A stretch of DNA of 64,000 nt from Kushneria marisflavi (GCF_002157205.1 NZ_CP021358.1:2170001-2234000), one strand, 5' to 3'; shown: positions 35,012 through 44,378, numbered from the stretch's first letter. Notes: generated by a model not told the origin, from the sequence alone. Made by a program: numbers and translations.

Positions 35012-35657
35012 ATGCCAGAGAAGGCGTTCGCGTCAGGGCCAGTCGAACGCCCAGTGCCACGAACATGACCCCGACACCGCGCTCTAGCCACGCCTTGAGC
35101 CTGACCCCGGGTCGCAGGCGCTGCCCGCCCAGCGTGACGGCGGCGATCAGAACAGCGCTCCAAAGGGTGCCCACGACATCAAAGGTCAGCCCAAGGGTTA
35201 GAAAAGCGAGCGGTTTGAGCGTCGATGCCGGGTCAATGAACTGCGGCATGAAGGCCATGAAAAAAAGCGCCACTTTCGGGTTGAGCACGTTGGTCAGAAA
35301 GCCCTGACGAAACAGCGTGCGCAGACGGGCAGGGCGGGCACGCGTCACCGGAGCCTGCGGGGTCTGATGGCGTCGCTTGAGCAGCGCCGACAGGCCCAGC
35401 CAGATCAGATAGAGCGCCCCGACCCATTTGACCACCGTAAATGCCATCGCAGAGGTGGCCAGAATGGCCGACAGCCCAAGAGCCGCCGCCAGTACATGCA
35501 CCAGCGTGCCGGTACTGATGCCCAGCGCCGTCACCGCGCCCTGCTGCCAGCGGCCCCCGGCGGTGCGCGCCACGATCAATAGCGAGTCCGGTCCCGGCGT
35601 CATGTTCAGGATCAGGCCCGAGAGCATGAAAATGGCGAGATCATGGATGCCCAGCAT
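35010..35657 (-). CDS. LysE/RhtB-family amino-acid exporter
   Basis: Inner-membrane exporter of 215 residues with six hydrophobic segments. The family signature is 'NMTPGPDSLLIVARTAGGR' near the N-terminus, with 'KWVGALYLIWLG' and 'NVLNPKVALFFMAFMPQF' in the middle. RhtB-type proteins export homoserine, threonine, leucine or related metabolites. The ATG at 35657 has AGAGGA upstream. The stop codon sits in the terminator T-run of the convergent peptidase gene. No regulator gene is adjacent. Confidence 0.93.
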   Translation of the reverse strand: MLGIHDLAIFMLSGLILNMTPGPDSLLIVARTAGGRWQQGAVTALGISTGTLVHVLAAALGLSAILATSAMAFTVVKWVGALYLIWLGLSALLKRRHQTPQAPVTRARPARLRTLFRQGFLTNVLNPKVALFFMAFMPQFIDPASTLKPLAFLTLGLTFDVVGTLWSAVLIAAVTLGGQRLRPGVRLKAWLERGVGVMFVALGVRLALTRTPSLA

Positions 35658-35694
35658 GCGATGTCCTCTAATAGTGAGGGTTTAAACGGTTTTT

Positions 35695-36345
35695 CTAATA
35701 GGCCAGCCGGCCCTTCAATTCGTCAAAGGGGCGCATGACCCGTTGTTGATAGGCGGGTCTTGTCTGCAACTGCTGGTACCAGCGTCGAACATTGGGTAGT
35801 TCGGGACGCGATATCCCTTCTATCTCGAAATAGCGATACAGCGTTGTGCCGGCGGGAATGTCGGCCAGTCCCAGGGCTTCACCGCTGAGCCAGGGCTGTT
35901 GGCGCAGCTGATCATCAAGGCGCTGGTAAAGCTGGTCGCAGCGTTTGAGCGCCCTTGAAATGGCAGCCTGACCACGCTGCGCGGCCGGCGTTCGGTAATA
36001 GCCCCAGAAGATACCACCAAAAAAGGCCGGTTCCAGTTCTGACAGCGACCAGTCGACCCAGCGGTCGATCAGCGATTGCGCTGCGGGTGTCTCACGCTTG
36101 AAGCTATCGTTGCCGTACTGCGACGCCAGGTAGCGAAGAATGGCATGGGTTTCCCAGATGATGGTCGTGCCATCCACGATGACCGGGATACGCCCGCCCG
36201 GATTCATGGCCAGAAATTCAGGACGGTCCAGTCCTCCATGTTCGCCGCCGGCAGGAATGTGCTGGTAATCAAGCGAGAGTTCGTCGGCCAGCCACAGCAC
36301 CTTTTGCACGTTGTAGGAGCTTGTGCGTCCATAAATCTGCAGCAT
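35695..36345 (-). CDS. Glutathione S-transferase family protein
   Basis: Soluble GST of 216 residues. The N-terminal thioredoxin-like domain has 'GRTSSYNVQKVLWLADEL', with Ser10/Ser11 as likely glutathione-activating residues, the cis-proline in 'NPGGRIPVI' and the 'ETHAILRYLASQY' segment. The C-terminal helical domain follows from about residue 88. The ATG at 36345 is preceded by AAGGAAAA; a longer frame upstream overlaps the divergent acetyltransferase gene. Substrate not predictable. Confidence 0.92.
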   Translation of the reverse strand: MLQIYGRTSSYNVQKVLWLADELSLDYQHIPAGGEHGGLDRPEFLAMNPGGRIPVIVDGTTIIWETHAILRYLASQYGNDSFKRETPAAQSLIDRWVDWSLSELEPAFFGGIFWGYYRTPAAQRGQAAISRALKRCDQLYQRLDDQLRQQPWLSGEALGLADIPAGTTLYRYFEIEGISRPELPNVRRWYQQLQTRPAYQQRVMRPFDELKGRLAY

Positions 36346-36409
36346 TCTGCTTTTTCCTTTTTGTACACTCGATACTCGAAAAACAACGCCATAGGCAGGA
36401 GAAACCGGC

Positions 36410-36868
36410 ATGCCCCTGGAGTTTCGCTGGTCAGGATTTGATGCGCTCAGCACGCGCGAATTTTATGAGATCGTGACCGCGCGCGAAGCGGTCTTTGTGG
36501 TGGAGCAGCAGTGCGCCTATCAGGAAGTGGATGCCCTTGACCCGCTTGCCTGGCATCTCAGGGCAACCGTGAATGGTCAATTGGCCGCTTATGTCCGCCT
36601 TGTCGGGCCCGGCGACAAGTTCGCCGAGCCCTCGATCGGTCGGGTAATGACGCTCAAGGCCTTTCGCGGGCACCAATATGGCCGGGCGCTGATGAGTGAA
36701 GCCATTCGTTTCACCGAGGAAATCTATCCGGGCCTGGGCATCAGGATTGGCGCGCAGGTCTACCTGACGGCTTTCTACGCATCCTTTGGATTTGTCGCCG
36801 TCAGCGACCCTTATGAGGAAGATGGCATACCCCATATCGATATGCACAGGCCCGCCGTGACGCAATAA
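36410..36868 (+). CDS. ElaA-family GNAT acetyltransferase
   Basis: 152-residue GNAT-fold protein of the ElaA group. The N-terminal 'REAVFVVEQQCAYQEVDALD' block is the ElaA signature, and the acetyl-CoA loop is seen in 'GRVMTLKAFRGHQYGRALM'. The substrate is unknown in the family. The ATG at 36410 has AGGAG upstream. It is divergent from the GST gene across 64 bp. Confidence 0.9.
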   Translation: MPLEFRWSGFDALSTREFYEIVTAREAVFVVEQQCAYQEVDALDPLAWHLRATVNGQLAAYVRLVGPGDKFAEPSIGRVMTLKAFRGHQYGRALMSEAIRFTEEIYPGLGIRIGAQVYLTAFYASFGFVAVSDPYEEDGIPHIDMHRPAVTQ

Positions 36869-36990
36869 GAACCACGCCATTTCTGAATCGACAGCACATT
36901 GCCTGCTCTCCGGCCAAAAATTCGCTCGTCCGTGGCAGGGGAGCCCGGCATGGTCGACACTGGCACCCACACGTTTTAAAGGAGAAACAC

Positions 36991-37527
36991 ATGACCACCT
37001 TTACCGAGAAGGCCCCGGGTGTGGCCGAGGAAATTCCGACAGCCGCGGCGGGCTTTACGCTCAACCACTCAATGGTGCGCATCAAGGACCCGGAGCGTGC
37101 CCTGCACTTTTACACCCACGTGTTCGGCATGCGCCTGCTGCGCAAGCTCGACTTCCCCGAGCTCAAGTTCACGCTCTATTTTCTGACCCAGCTTTCTCCG
37201 GAAGACAGCGTGCCGGAAGACCCGGATGAGCGCACGATCTGGACCTTCAGCCAGCGCGGGCTGCTGGAGCTGACCCACAACTGGGGCACCGAGGAGGACC
37301 CTGAGTTTGCCTATCACAACGGCAACTCGGACCCGCAGGGCTACGGGCATATCTGCTTCAACGTGCCGAATCTGGAAAGCGCCGAGACCTGGTTCGAGGA
37401 CATGGGCGTCGAGTTCATCAAGCGCGCCAATGACGGCAAGATGAAAAACGTGGTGTTCGTGAAGGACCCGGACGGCTACTGGATCGAGGTGATTCAGGCT
37501 GATCTGATGGCCGGCGCCGGGCAGTAA
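36991..37527 (+). CDS. gloA: Lactoylglutathione lyase (glyoxalase I)
   Basis: Metal-dependent isomerase that converts the methylglyoxal-glutathione hemithioacetal to S-lactoylglutathione. At 178 residues it is of the longer form with an N-terminal extension. The metal ligands by motif are His26 ('NHSMVRIKD'), Glu93 ('LLELTHNWG'), His120 ('GYGHICFNV') and Glu166 ('YWIEVIQ'). The ATG at 36991 follows AAAGGAG. It is convergent with the MscS gene, with 12 bp between stop codons. Confidence 0.95.
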   Translation: MTTFTEKAPGVAEEIPTAAAGFTLNHSMVRIKDPERALHFYTHVFGMRLLRKLDFPELKFTLYFLTQLSPEDSVPEDPDERTIWTFSQRGLLELTHNWGTEEDPEFAYHNGNSDPQGYGHICFNVPNLESAETWFEDMGVEFIKRANDGKMKNVVFVKDPDGYWIEVIQADLMAGAGQ

Positions 37528-37539
37528 CGCCCGGCCGCG

Positions 37540-38952
37540 TCAGCCGAGGCCTGGCCCGTTGGGCGTTCGCTGCTCCGCAGGGGCGTCCTCCGGTGTCTGG
37601 GTCAGCGTCGTCTCTTCAACAGGGGCGGCGCGCTGCTCCTGGGGCTGCTCGCCGTGCAGGCTGTTGCGATCCGGCATCATCACGCGCATGCGGGGGAAGG
37701 CGTCCGGGTATTCACGGGCAATAAAGCGAATCAGCCCCTCGCGCATCTCGCAGCGCAGATCAAACGTATCGCCGCCGCCGCGGGCGCTGACCAGCACGCG
37801 TAGCTGCATGTTGTACTCGGTCATTTCAAGAAGCTGTACCTTGCATACCACGCCGCTCCACAGCGGTGAGTTTTGTGCGATGCGGGTGGCCTCTTCCTGC
37901 AGCGCGTCCAGCGGCAGCGAGAAGTCGGCATAGAGCATTACGCTACCGATCAGGTCATTGGTCTTTCGTGTCCAGTTCTCGAACGGGTTGTCGAGAAACC
38001 AGTTGATCGGTAGTACCAGTCGTCGCCAGTCCCACAGCCTGACCACCACATAGGTCAGCGTCAGCTCCTCGATCCAGCCCCATTCGCCCTGCACCACTAC
38101 CGCGTCATCAAGCTGGATCGGCTGGGTCATGGCGATCTGTACGCCGGCCAGCAGGTTGCCGAAGATCTTTTGCGCGGCAAAGCCCAGTACCACCCCCATG
38201 ATGCCGGCCGAGGCCAGAATGCTGGTGCCGAGCTGTCGCACCTTGTCAAAGAGCATCAGCATCGAGGCCAGCGCTACCAGTACGATGATGAAATTGACCA
38301 GCTTGCGCAGTACGGCAATCTGCGTGTGCACCTTGCGCGCGGCCAGGTTGTCGGCCACATCGACGCGATAGTGCTCCCTGAGCGCGCGCTCGACGATATT
38401 GACCCCGTGAACCAGGATGCCGGCGACACTGCCAATCAGCAGCATGCTGGTGAGGTTGTGGATGGCGAGATCAAAGCGCTCGGAAGTGACAAAAAGCGGA
38501 AACAGCGAAAAGAGCAAAAAGATCGGGAAAAGTGCTGCCGCGGCCCGGGCCATGAAGGGGGCGAGGAAGCGCTCGAAGTACCCCTGGCGAGTGTCAGACC
38601 AGCGGTCCATGACCGCAATGACTCGCCGGGAAACCCGCACGAACAGCCAAAAGCCCAGAAATACACCCACCACGTTGGCCAGCGTCATGATGGTGGGTTG
38701 CCAGCCCAGCGCGTCGGGCACCAGATAATAAAGGGCCACCATGACGCCATAGCACCAGACCAGACATACCAGCGGCGGATGCACGGCAAGGGCTGCGACA
38801 TTGAGCAGATGCCAGCGCCCGTTCGCCAGACTGCGCAGGCGAAGGTGCACCACCTTTAAAAGGCCGTGCAGCGCCACGACGACGGCAATGGCCATCACCG
38901 CCAGGCTCCAGTGGGGAAGGGTGGCAAGCCAGGTCATCAGCGGATCATGCAT
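37540..38952 (-). CDS. MscS-family mechanosensitive ion channel
   Basis: Inner-membrane channel of 470 residues that opens under membrane tension on osmotic downshock. About five N-terminal membrane segments precede the pore-lining helix region ('LGTSILASAGIMGVVLGFAAQKIFGNLLAGVQIAM'-type, about 270-305) and the cytoplasmic beta domain with 'QLDDAVVVQGEWGWIEELTLTYVVVRLWD'. A disordered Gln/Glu/Pro-rich tail ends the protein. The ATG at 38952 has GGGA eight bases upstream. The extra N-terminal helices put it in the YnaI/YbdG-like subgroup rather than short MscS. Confidence 0.92.
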   Translation of the reverse strand: MHDPLMTWLATLPHWSLAVMAIAVVVALHGLLKVVHLRLRSLANGRWHLLNVAALAVHPPLVCLVWCYGVMVALYYLVPDALGWQPTIMTLANVVGVFLGFWLFVRVSRRVIAVMDRWSDTRQGYFERFLAPFMARAAAALFPIFLLFSLFPLFVTSERFDLAIHNLTSMLLIGSVAGILVHGVNIVERALREHYRVDVADNLAARKVHTQIAVLRKLVNFIIVLVALASMLMLFDKVRQLGTSILASAGIMGVVLGFAAQKIFGNLLAGVQIAMTQPIQLDDAVVVQGEWGWIEELTLTYVVVRLWDWRRLVLPINWFLDNPFENWTRKTNDLIGSVMLYADFSLPLDALQEEATRIAQNSPLWSGVVCKVQLLEMTEYNMQLRVLVSARGGGDTFDLRCEMREGLIRFIAREYPDAFPRMRVMMPDRNSLHGEQPQEQRAAPVEETTLTQTPEDAPAEQRTPNGPGLG

Positions 38953-39032
38953 GATCAAATCCCGTTGGCAGTTTGATACGAAGGCTTTTGTGACCTTAGT
39001 ACAGGAACGAGACCTTCGTATCACGGGTGTTA

Positions 39033-39069
39033 ATCCCACAATATGGGATCGATGTTCGTATTTTGGGAT
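39033..39069. promoter_or_regulatory. TGGGAT half-sites upstream of the IclR-type regulator gene
   Basis: ATCCCA-CAATA-TGGGAT (39033-39049) is a perfect 6-bp inverted repeat with a 5-bp spacer. A third TGGGAT follows at 39064-39069, exactly 20 bp (two helical turns) after the second. The array lies 30-66 bp before the IclR-family start codon and within the divergent region shared with the mscS-type gene, a natural place for autoregulation. Confidence 0.45.
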
Positions 39070-39098
39070 ATAGCGGATTCAGGCGTACACTTGGGCTC

Positions 39099-39947
39099 AT
39101 GACAACATCTCTTTCTACCCGACCGGCCGGTGCGCAGGCCCTGATGCGCGGTCTGGCGGTACTTGATGCCGTTTATGAGGGGCATCACGACCTGGCCGCC
39201 ATCGGCGCGCATATTCAATGCACACGTAGCACGACGCATCGACTGGTGTCAGCGCTGCTCCATGCCGGCTATCTGCGCCAGAGCGCCCACGGCTATCAGC
39301 TTGGCGCCAGGCTGGCAACGCTTGGCACCCGCGCCCGCGAGCAGATGCCGCTGGTCACGCTGGCCCGTCCGATCATCGAGGCACTGGCTCAACACTGCGG
39401 CGACAGCGTACATCTGGGTATTCGTGACGGTGATGATGTGGTCTATCTCGACAAGATCCGCGGCTCGCGCGGACTGGAGATGCGCTCGCGTCCGGGACTT
39501 CGGCTGCCGCTGGCCCTGACCGGTGTGGGGCGGGCGCTGATGCTCGATCTTGATGAGGCTCAGTGGCAGCGACTCTACACCCTCGCCTGTAATCATCAGG
39601 CGCGCCAGGTCGAGGCGCCGGTCGCGGGCCTGGCACCGCTGATACCGCCGGCCTGGCCTGACTATCAGGCGCGCCTGCTCGATTATCAAAGGACGGGCAT
39701 CGTGCTGGATCTTGAGGACAACGAGCGCGGCATTCGCTGCGTGGCCGCACCGGTGCGTGATGAGCGGGGCATGATCGTCGCGGCGATCAGTATTGCCAGT
39801 GCCACACCCTGGATGTCGGATGCACGGTTGGCCGAGCTGGGCCCGAGCGTGCGTGACGCCGCCGCGCAGCTATCGCAACGGATCGCTCGGCCTGAGCATT
39901 ACCCCGATTCTGCCTTTTCTTTATCTGCGGGAGCCTTTCATGACTGA
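39099..39947 (+). CDS. IclR-family transcriptional regulator (galactonate locus)
   Basis: 282-residue IclR regulator: an N-terminal winged helix (residues about 14-75, recognition helix region 'CTRSTTHRLVSALLHAGYL') and a C-terminal effector domain with 'HLGIRDGDDVVYLDKI' and 'GIRCVAAPVRDERG'. The ATG at 39099 is chosen by the family start; only a weak ribosome site is seen. Its stop codon overlaps the start of dgoK, so it is the first gene of the dgo operon and its likely regulator, probably responding to galactonate or its 2-keto-3-deoxy derivative. Confidence 0.92.
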   Translation: MTTSLSTRPAGAQALMRGLAVLDAVYEGHHDLAAIGAHIQCTRSTTHRLVSALLHAGYLRQSAHGYQLGARLATLGTRAREQMPLVTLARPIIEALAQHCGDSVHLGIRDGDDVVYLDKIRGSRGLEMRSRPGLRLPLALTGVGRALMLDLDEAQWQRLYTLACNHQARQVEAPVAGLAPLIPPAWPDYQARLLDYQRTGIVLDLEDNERGIRCVAAPVRDERGMIVAAISIASATPWMSDARLAELGPSVRDAAAQLSQRIARPEHYPDSAFSLSAGAFHD

Positions 39948-40911
39948 TACCTCTGCGCGCCTGATCGCGCTCGACTGGGGCACCTCCACGCTGCGTGCCT
40001 GGCTGCTCGACGGGGAGGGGCAGATTCTGGATCACCGTCACGAGCCCTGGGGCATTCTGCATACGCCGGAAGGGGACTTCGCCCGGGCCTATCAGGCCGT
40101 TGTCGGGTCGTGGCGCGAGGCGCATCCGGAGCTTCCGGCACTGGCCTGCGGCATGATCGGCAGCCGCGGCGGCTGGCAGGAGGTGCCCTATGTGGCAGCA
40201 CCCGCCGATGCCAATGCCATCGCCACCGGGCTGGTCAAGATCGATACCGGCATCGACCGGCTCTCGCTGGTGCCCGGCGTCATGCAGCACAGCGATGCCG
40301 TGACCGGCGCCCTGCCCAACGTGATGCGCGGTGAGGAGACCCAGCTGATCGGCGTCATGGTCCGGTATCCCGAGCTTTCGAAGGACTCGCTGCTGGTCAT
40401 GCCCGGCACCCACAGCAAGTGGGCGCGAATCGAGGATGAGCGGCTGGTCGGTTTCACGACCCACATGACCGGTGAACTCTACGCCGTACTGCGCGAGCAC
40501 TCGATTCTGGGGCGTCCCGCGCGTGAGTGTCAGGAAGAGACCAGCGAGACAGCAAGTCTCAATGCCTTCGATGAGGGGGTCAAAAATGCTCTGGATGCCG
40601 GCAGTGCCGGACTTTCGGGGCAGCTTTTCAGCGTGCGCAGCCGCGTGCTGGCGGGGGAACTTTCACCCGAGTCCAGCCTTGCCTACCTCTCTGGGCTTTT
40701 GATCGGCGAAGAGGTGCGCAGTGCCACGGCTGCGCTGGGAGATACGTCCCGTTTGAGGCTTGCGCTGATCGGCGATGACGCCCTGTGCCGGAGGTACGCC
40801 CGCGCGCTGGCCCACTTTGAATGTCCTGATGTCGAGATTATTCATGACGCCAGCATCAGCGGCTTGATGACCATCGCCCGCCATGCCGGTTTGACTGCCG
40901 CCGCCCGATGA
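39940..40911 (+). CDS. dgoK: 2-Dehydro-3-deoxygalactonokinase
   Basis: Phosphorylates 2-dehydro-3-deoxy-D-galactonate at C6 using ATP. The 323-residue ASKHA-fold kinase has the phosphate-1 motif 'ALDWGTSTLRAWL' at 9-21 and the family segments 'GMIGSRGGWQEVPYV' and 'MPGTHSKWARIE'. The ATG at 39940 overlaps the end of the IclR gene by eight bases and has GGGAG upstream. Next enzyme DgoA follows after 32 bp. Confidence 0.95.
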   Translation: MTDTSARLIALDWGTSTLRAWLLDGEGQILDHRHEPWGILHTPEGDFARAYQAVVGSWREAHPELPALACGMIGSRGGWQEVPYVAAPADANAIATGLVKIDTGIDRLSLVPGVMQHSDAVTGALPNVMRGEETQLIGVMVRYPELSKDSLLVMPGTHSKWARIEDERLVGFTTHMTGELYAVLREHSILGRPARECQEETSETASLNAFDEGVKNALDAGSAGLSGQLFSVRSRVLAGELSPESSLAYLSGLLIGEEVRSATAALGDTSRLRLALIGDDALCRRYARALAHFECPDVEIIHDASISGLMTIARHAGLTAAAR

Positions 40912-40943
40912 CCCTGACGCTTTAGCTCACCAAGGAGCAGACC

Positions 40944-41567
40944 ATGTTGAATGAGTACCTGCAGACCCTGCCGTTGATCGCCATTTTGCGCGGTGTCACC
41001 CAGCACGAAATCGAGCCCATCGGTCAGGCGCTTTATGACGCGGGCTTTCGCATCATGGAAGTGCCGCTCAACTCACCCGAGCCGCTGGAAAGCATCGTGC
41101 GGCTGGATCGGCTTCTGGGCGACAAGTGCCTGATCGGTGCCGGGACGGTCACCCGCGTCCAGCAGGTGCGTGACGTGGCGCACGCCGGCGGCAAGCTGAT
41201 CGTCTCCCCCCACGGTGACCCGCGCGTCATTCAGTCCACGAAAGCGGCCGGCCTTGTCAGTGCCCCGGGCGTGGCCACACCGACCGAGGCCTTCGCCGCG
41301 CTCAACGCCGGTGCCGATGTGCTCAAGATGTTCCCTGCCGAGCAGCTGGGGCCAAAGGTGATCAAGGCCTGGCGCGCCGTGCTGCCGCCCGAGGTGGCGC
41401 TATTGCCGGTGGGTGGCATTACGCCCGACAACATGCAGGCATTTGTCGATGCCGGCGCTGGCGGTTTTGGGCTCGGCTCGGCGCTCTACAAGCCCGGCAT
41501 GAGTGCCGAGGAAGTCGGCCGCAACGCTCGCGCCTTCGCGGATGCCTGGCAGGCACTCAAGCGCTGA
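40944..41567 (+). CDS. dgoA: 2-Dehydro-3-deoxy-6-phosphogalactonate aldolase
   Basis: Class I aldolase of 207 residues (KDPG aldolase family) that splits the phosphorylated sugar acid into pyruvate and glyceraldehyde 3-phosphate. The Schiff-base lysine is Lys128 in 'ADVLKMFPAEQ' and the catalytic glutamate is Glu39 in 'IMEVPLNSP'. The ATG at 40944 has AAGGAG upstream. It lies between dgoK and dgoD in one operon. Confidence 0.95.
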   Translation: MLNEYLQTLPLIAILRGVTQHEIEPIGQALYDAGFRIMEVPLNSPEPLESIVRLDRLLGDKCLIGAGTVTRVQQVRDVAHAGGKLIVSPHGDPRVIQSTKAAGLVSAPGVATPTEAFAALNAGADVLKMFPAEQLGPKVIKAWRAVLPPEVALLPVGGITPDNMQAFVDAGAGGFGLGSALYKPGMSAEEVGRNARAFADAWQALKR

Positions 41568-41641
41568 GTCGCTGCGAATCGATCCCTGTTTGATCGCCTT
41601 TTGTCCCATTCATTTCCGACCAGGAACTGCCGAGTACTGCC

Positions 41642-42790
41642 ATGAAAATTACCCGACTGGAAACCTTCATCGTACCGCCGCGCTGGTGCTTTCTGAAAAT
41701 CGAGACCGACGAGGGCTTTGTCGGCTGGGGCGAGCCGGTGGTCGAAGGCCGCGCCCATAGTGTGGCGGCGGCGGTAGAAGAACTCTCCGACTATCTGATC
41801 GGCAAGGACCCGCGTCACATTGAGGATCACTGGACGGTGATGTATCGCGGCGGTTTCTATCGTGGCGGGGCCATCCACATGAGCGCCCTGGCCGGTATCG
41901 ATCAGGCGCTTTGGGACATCAAGGGCAAGGTGCTGGGCGTGCCGGTTCACGAGCTGCTGGGCGGGGCCGTGCGAGACCGCATTCGCGTCTACTCCTGGAT
42001 CGGGGGTGACCGTCCGGGCGATACCGCGCGCATGGCGAAAGAGCGCATGGACGGCGGCTTTACCGCCATCAAGATGAACGCCAGTGAAGAGATGCAGTTC
42101 GTCGATACCTTCGACAAGGTCGATGGGGTCATTGCCAACGTGGCGGCGATTCGTGATGCGGTCGGCCCGAACTTCGGCATCGGTGTGGATTTCCACGGTC
42201 GCGTGCACAAGCCGATGGCCAAGGTGCTGATGAAGGAGCTTGAACCCTATCGACTGATGTTTGTCGAAGAGCCGGTGCTCAGCGAGAACGCCGAGGCGTT
42301 GAAGGAGATCGCGCCGCTGTCCAACATCCCGATTGCGCTCGGCGAGCGGCTTTTCTCGCGCTGGGACTTCAAGCAGATTCTGGCCGGCGGCTATGTGGAT
42401 ATCATCCAGCCCGACCCGTCCCACTCCGGCGGCATCACCGAAACACGCAAGATCGCCAACATGGCCGAGGCTTATGATGTGGCGCTCGCCCTGCACTGCC
42501 CGCTGGGCCCGATCGCGCTGGCGGCCAATCTGCAGCTCGACGCCAACTGCTATAACGCCTTTATCCAGGAGCAGAGCCTGGGCATTCACTACAACCAGGG
42601 CAATGACCTGCTGGATTACGTCAAAAATCCGGAAGTGTTTGCCTATGAAGATGGCTATGTGAAGATTCCTCAGGGGCCGGGGCTGGGCGTCGAGGTCAAC
42701 GAGGATTACGTGCGCGAGCGCGCCGAAATCGGCCACCGCTGGCGCAACCCCATCTGGCGCCATGCCGATGGCAGCTTTGCCGAATGGTAA
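41642..42790 (+). CDS. dgoD: D-galactonate dehydratase
   Basis: Enolase-superfamily (mandelate racemase subgroup) dehydratase of 382 residues, making 2-dehydro-3-deoxy-D-galactonate. Catalytic residues line up with E. coli DgoD numbering: Asp183 and His185 in 'VDFHGRVHK', metal ligands Glu209 and Glu235, and His285 in 'LHCPLGP'. The ATG at 41642 follows a 74-bp gap after dgoA. With dgoK and dgoA it makes a complete route from galactonate to central metabolism; no galactonate transporter or galactose dehydrogenase is adjacent. Confidence 0.96.
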   Translation: MKITRLETFIVPPRWCFLKIETDEGFVGWGEPVVEGRAHSVAAAVEELSDYLIGKDPRHIEDHWTVMYRGGFYRGGAIHMSALAGIDQALWDIKGKVLGVPVHELLGGAVRDRIRVYSWIGGDRPGDTARMAKERMDGGFTAIKMNASEEMQFVDTFDKVDGVIANVAAIRDAVGPNFGIGVDFHGRVHKPMAKVLMKELEPYRLMFVEEPVLSENAEALKEIAPLSNIPIALGERLFSRWDFKQILAGGYVDIIQPDPSHSGGITETRKIANMAEAYDVALALHCPLGPIALAANLQLDANCYNAFIQEQSLGIHYNQGNDLLDYVKNPEVFAYEDGYVKIPQGPGLGVEVNEDYVRERAEIGHRWRNPIWRHADGSFAEW

Positions 42791-42831
42791 GCCGTGTTTG
42801 ACTGATGACGGGCACGAAAGCGCGTTACCAT

Positions 42832-42862
42832 GGGCCAGCCTTGCGCTGGCCCTGCTGTTTGA
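42832..42862 (+). terminator. Hairpin after dgoD (probable terminator)
   Basis: Eight-pair perfect stem GGGCCAGC/GCTGGCCC with a 5-nt loop 42 bp after the stop codon. The following sequence has only an interrupted T-run (TGCTGTTTGAT), so termination may be incomplete. Confidence 0.5.
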
Positions 42863-43034
42863 TAGGCGTTGTACAGGGATGAAAAGTAGCGTTTGTGCCA
42901 AGCGATTTCAGGGGCGGGTCGAGTATGATGGTCGGTAACAGTCACGACACCGCCCCCGGGGGCGCGGTCACCGGAGTACTTAAAGGGGCCGGTGAGGGTC
43001 GGTAAAGCACATTTTTGACGAAAGGACGGTTCAA

Positions 43035-44201
43035 GTGAAAATTGCAGTTGCAGGCACAGGCTATGTAGGCCTTTCCAACGCCATGCTGCTGGCGCAGCAT
43101 CATGAAGTGGTCGCGGTCGATATCGTGCCCGAGAAGGTTGAGCGTCTCAACGAGGGGATCTCGCCCATCGAGGACGTGGAAATCTCGGATTTCCTGGCCA
43201 ACCGTGCGCTGAATTTCACTGCCACACTGGACAAGGAAGCGGCCTATCGCGATGCGGCGTTTGTCATTATCGCCACGCCCACCGATTACGATCCCCAGAC
43301 CAATTACTTCAACACCAAAAGCGTTGAGTCGGTCATTGATGATGTCATGGCGATCAATCCCGACGCCGTGATGGTGATCAAGTCCACCGTGCCGGTGGGG
43401 TATACCCATGATGCTGTCGAGCGCTTCAACACGAAAAACCTGATGTTCTCGCCGGAGTTTCTGCGCGAGGGCAAGGCGCTGTACGACAACCTGCATCCGT
43501 CACGCATCATTGTCGGCGAGCGCTCCGAGCGTGCCGAGCAGTTTGCCAATATGCTGAAGGAAGGCGCGATCAAGCAGGACATCCCCACACTTCTGGTCGA
43601 CAGCACCGAAGCCGAGGCGATCAAGCTCTTCTCCAATACGTATCTGGCCATGCGTGTGGCCTATTTCAACGAGCTGGATACCTACGCCGAGACTCACGGC
43701 CTCGACGCCCGTCAGATCATCGACGGTGTCGGCCTCGACCCGCGTATCGGCAACCACTACAACAACCCGAGCTTTGGCTATGGCGGTTACTGCCTGCCCA
43801 AGGACACCCGTCAGCTTCTGGCCAACTATCAGAACGTGCCCAACAATCTGATTCAGGCCATCGTCGAAGCCAACCGTACCCGCAAGGACTTCGTGGCCGA
43901 GGCGATCCTGCGTCGCCAGCCGAAGGTCGTTGGCGTCTATCGTCTGGTGATGAAAAGCGGCTCCGACAACTTCCGCGCCAGCGCCATGCAGGGCGTGATG
44001 AAGCGCATCAAGGCCAAGGGCGTTGAAGTCATCGTCTATGAACCGAGCCTTTCGGAAGATGAGTTCTTCAACTCGCGCGTCATCAAGGACTTCGAGGCCT
44101 TCAAGGCCGAGGCCGATGTAATTGTGGCCAACCGCATGATGCCCGAACTCAAGGACGTGCAGGACAAGGTCTACACTCGCGACCTGTTCAATATCGACTG
44201 A
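43035..44201 (+). CDS. ugd: UDP-glucose 6-dehydrogenase
   Basis: Oxidises UDP-glucose to UDP-glucuronate with two NAD+, supplying glycan synthesis. The 388-residue protein has the N-terminal Rossmann motif 'AGTGYVGLS' (6-14), the Lys/Asn active-site region '[14 protein letters not shown]' and catalytic Cys253 in '[10 protein letters not shown]'. It is of the short single-copy type found in many enteric and marine gammaproteobacteria. The start is a GTG at 43035, preceded by AAGGA at eight bases. It is monocistronic, with a strong terminator; no glycan gene cluster is adjacent, though capA- and wzx-like genes lie 8.5 kb away. Confidence 0.94.
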   Translation: MKIAVAGTGYVGLSNAMLLAQHHEVVAVDIVPEKVERLNEGISPIEDVEISDFLANRALNFTATLDKEAAYRDAAFVIIATPTDYDPQTNYFNTKSVESVIDDVMAINPDAVMVIKSTVPVGYTHDAVERFNTKNLMFSPEFLREGKALYDNLHPSRIIVGERSERAEQFANMLKEGAIKQDIPTLLVDSTEAEAIKLFSNTYLAMRVAYFNELDTYAETHGLDARQIIDGVGLDPRIGNHYNNPSFGYGGYCLPKDTRQLLANYQNVPNNLIQAIVEANRTRKDFVAEAILRRQPKVVGVYRLVMKSGSDNFRASAMQGVMKRIKAKGVEVIVYEPSLSEDEFFNSRVIKDFEAFKAEADVIVANRMMPELKDVQDKVYTRDLFNID

Positions 44202-44228
44202 GTCTGTCCCGGTCAGAGCGCGCCATCA

Positions 44229-44254
44229 AAACCATCCTTCGGGATGGTTTTTTT
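44229..44254 (+). terminator. Intrinsic terminator after ugd
   Basis: Seven-pair stem ACCATCC/GGATGGT closed by a stable TTCG tetraloop and followed by six more T; located 30 bp after the stop codon. Confidence 0.94.
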
Positions 44255-44285
44255 GTGTCTGCTTAAGTCAATGCCTGTTGCACTT

Positions 44286-44306
44286 CATATGCGAATCGTT
44301 TTCAAA
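44286..44306. promoter_or_regulatory. Fur-box-like site upstream of the TonB-dependent receptor
   Basis: The minus strand reads GAAAACGATTCGCATA (44303-44288), 12 of 16 matches to the extended Fur box GATAATGATTCTCATT. It lies about 75-90 bp before the receptor's start codon and after the ugd terminator, so it would act only on the receptor gene. Confidence 0.5.
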
Positions 44307-44378
44307 TGCATACCATTCACACTGGTGGCCAATGACGCTGTCAGATCGAGGCAACAATAATTCAAAGGGTTTAGGGCA

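Noticed and set aside
37516..37535. GCCGGGC/GCCCGGC hairpin over the gloA stop codon
   Set aside because: Stem overlaps the coding end and has no U-run; GC-rich sequence yields such stems by chance.
33790..43031. Shared 15-base word GACGAAAGGACGGTT at about 33790 and before ugd at about 43017
   Set aside because: Only two copies; before ugd it includes the ribosome site, and at 33790 no start codon follows. Most likely coincidence rather than a repeat element.
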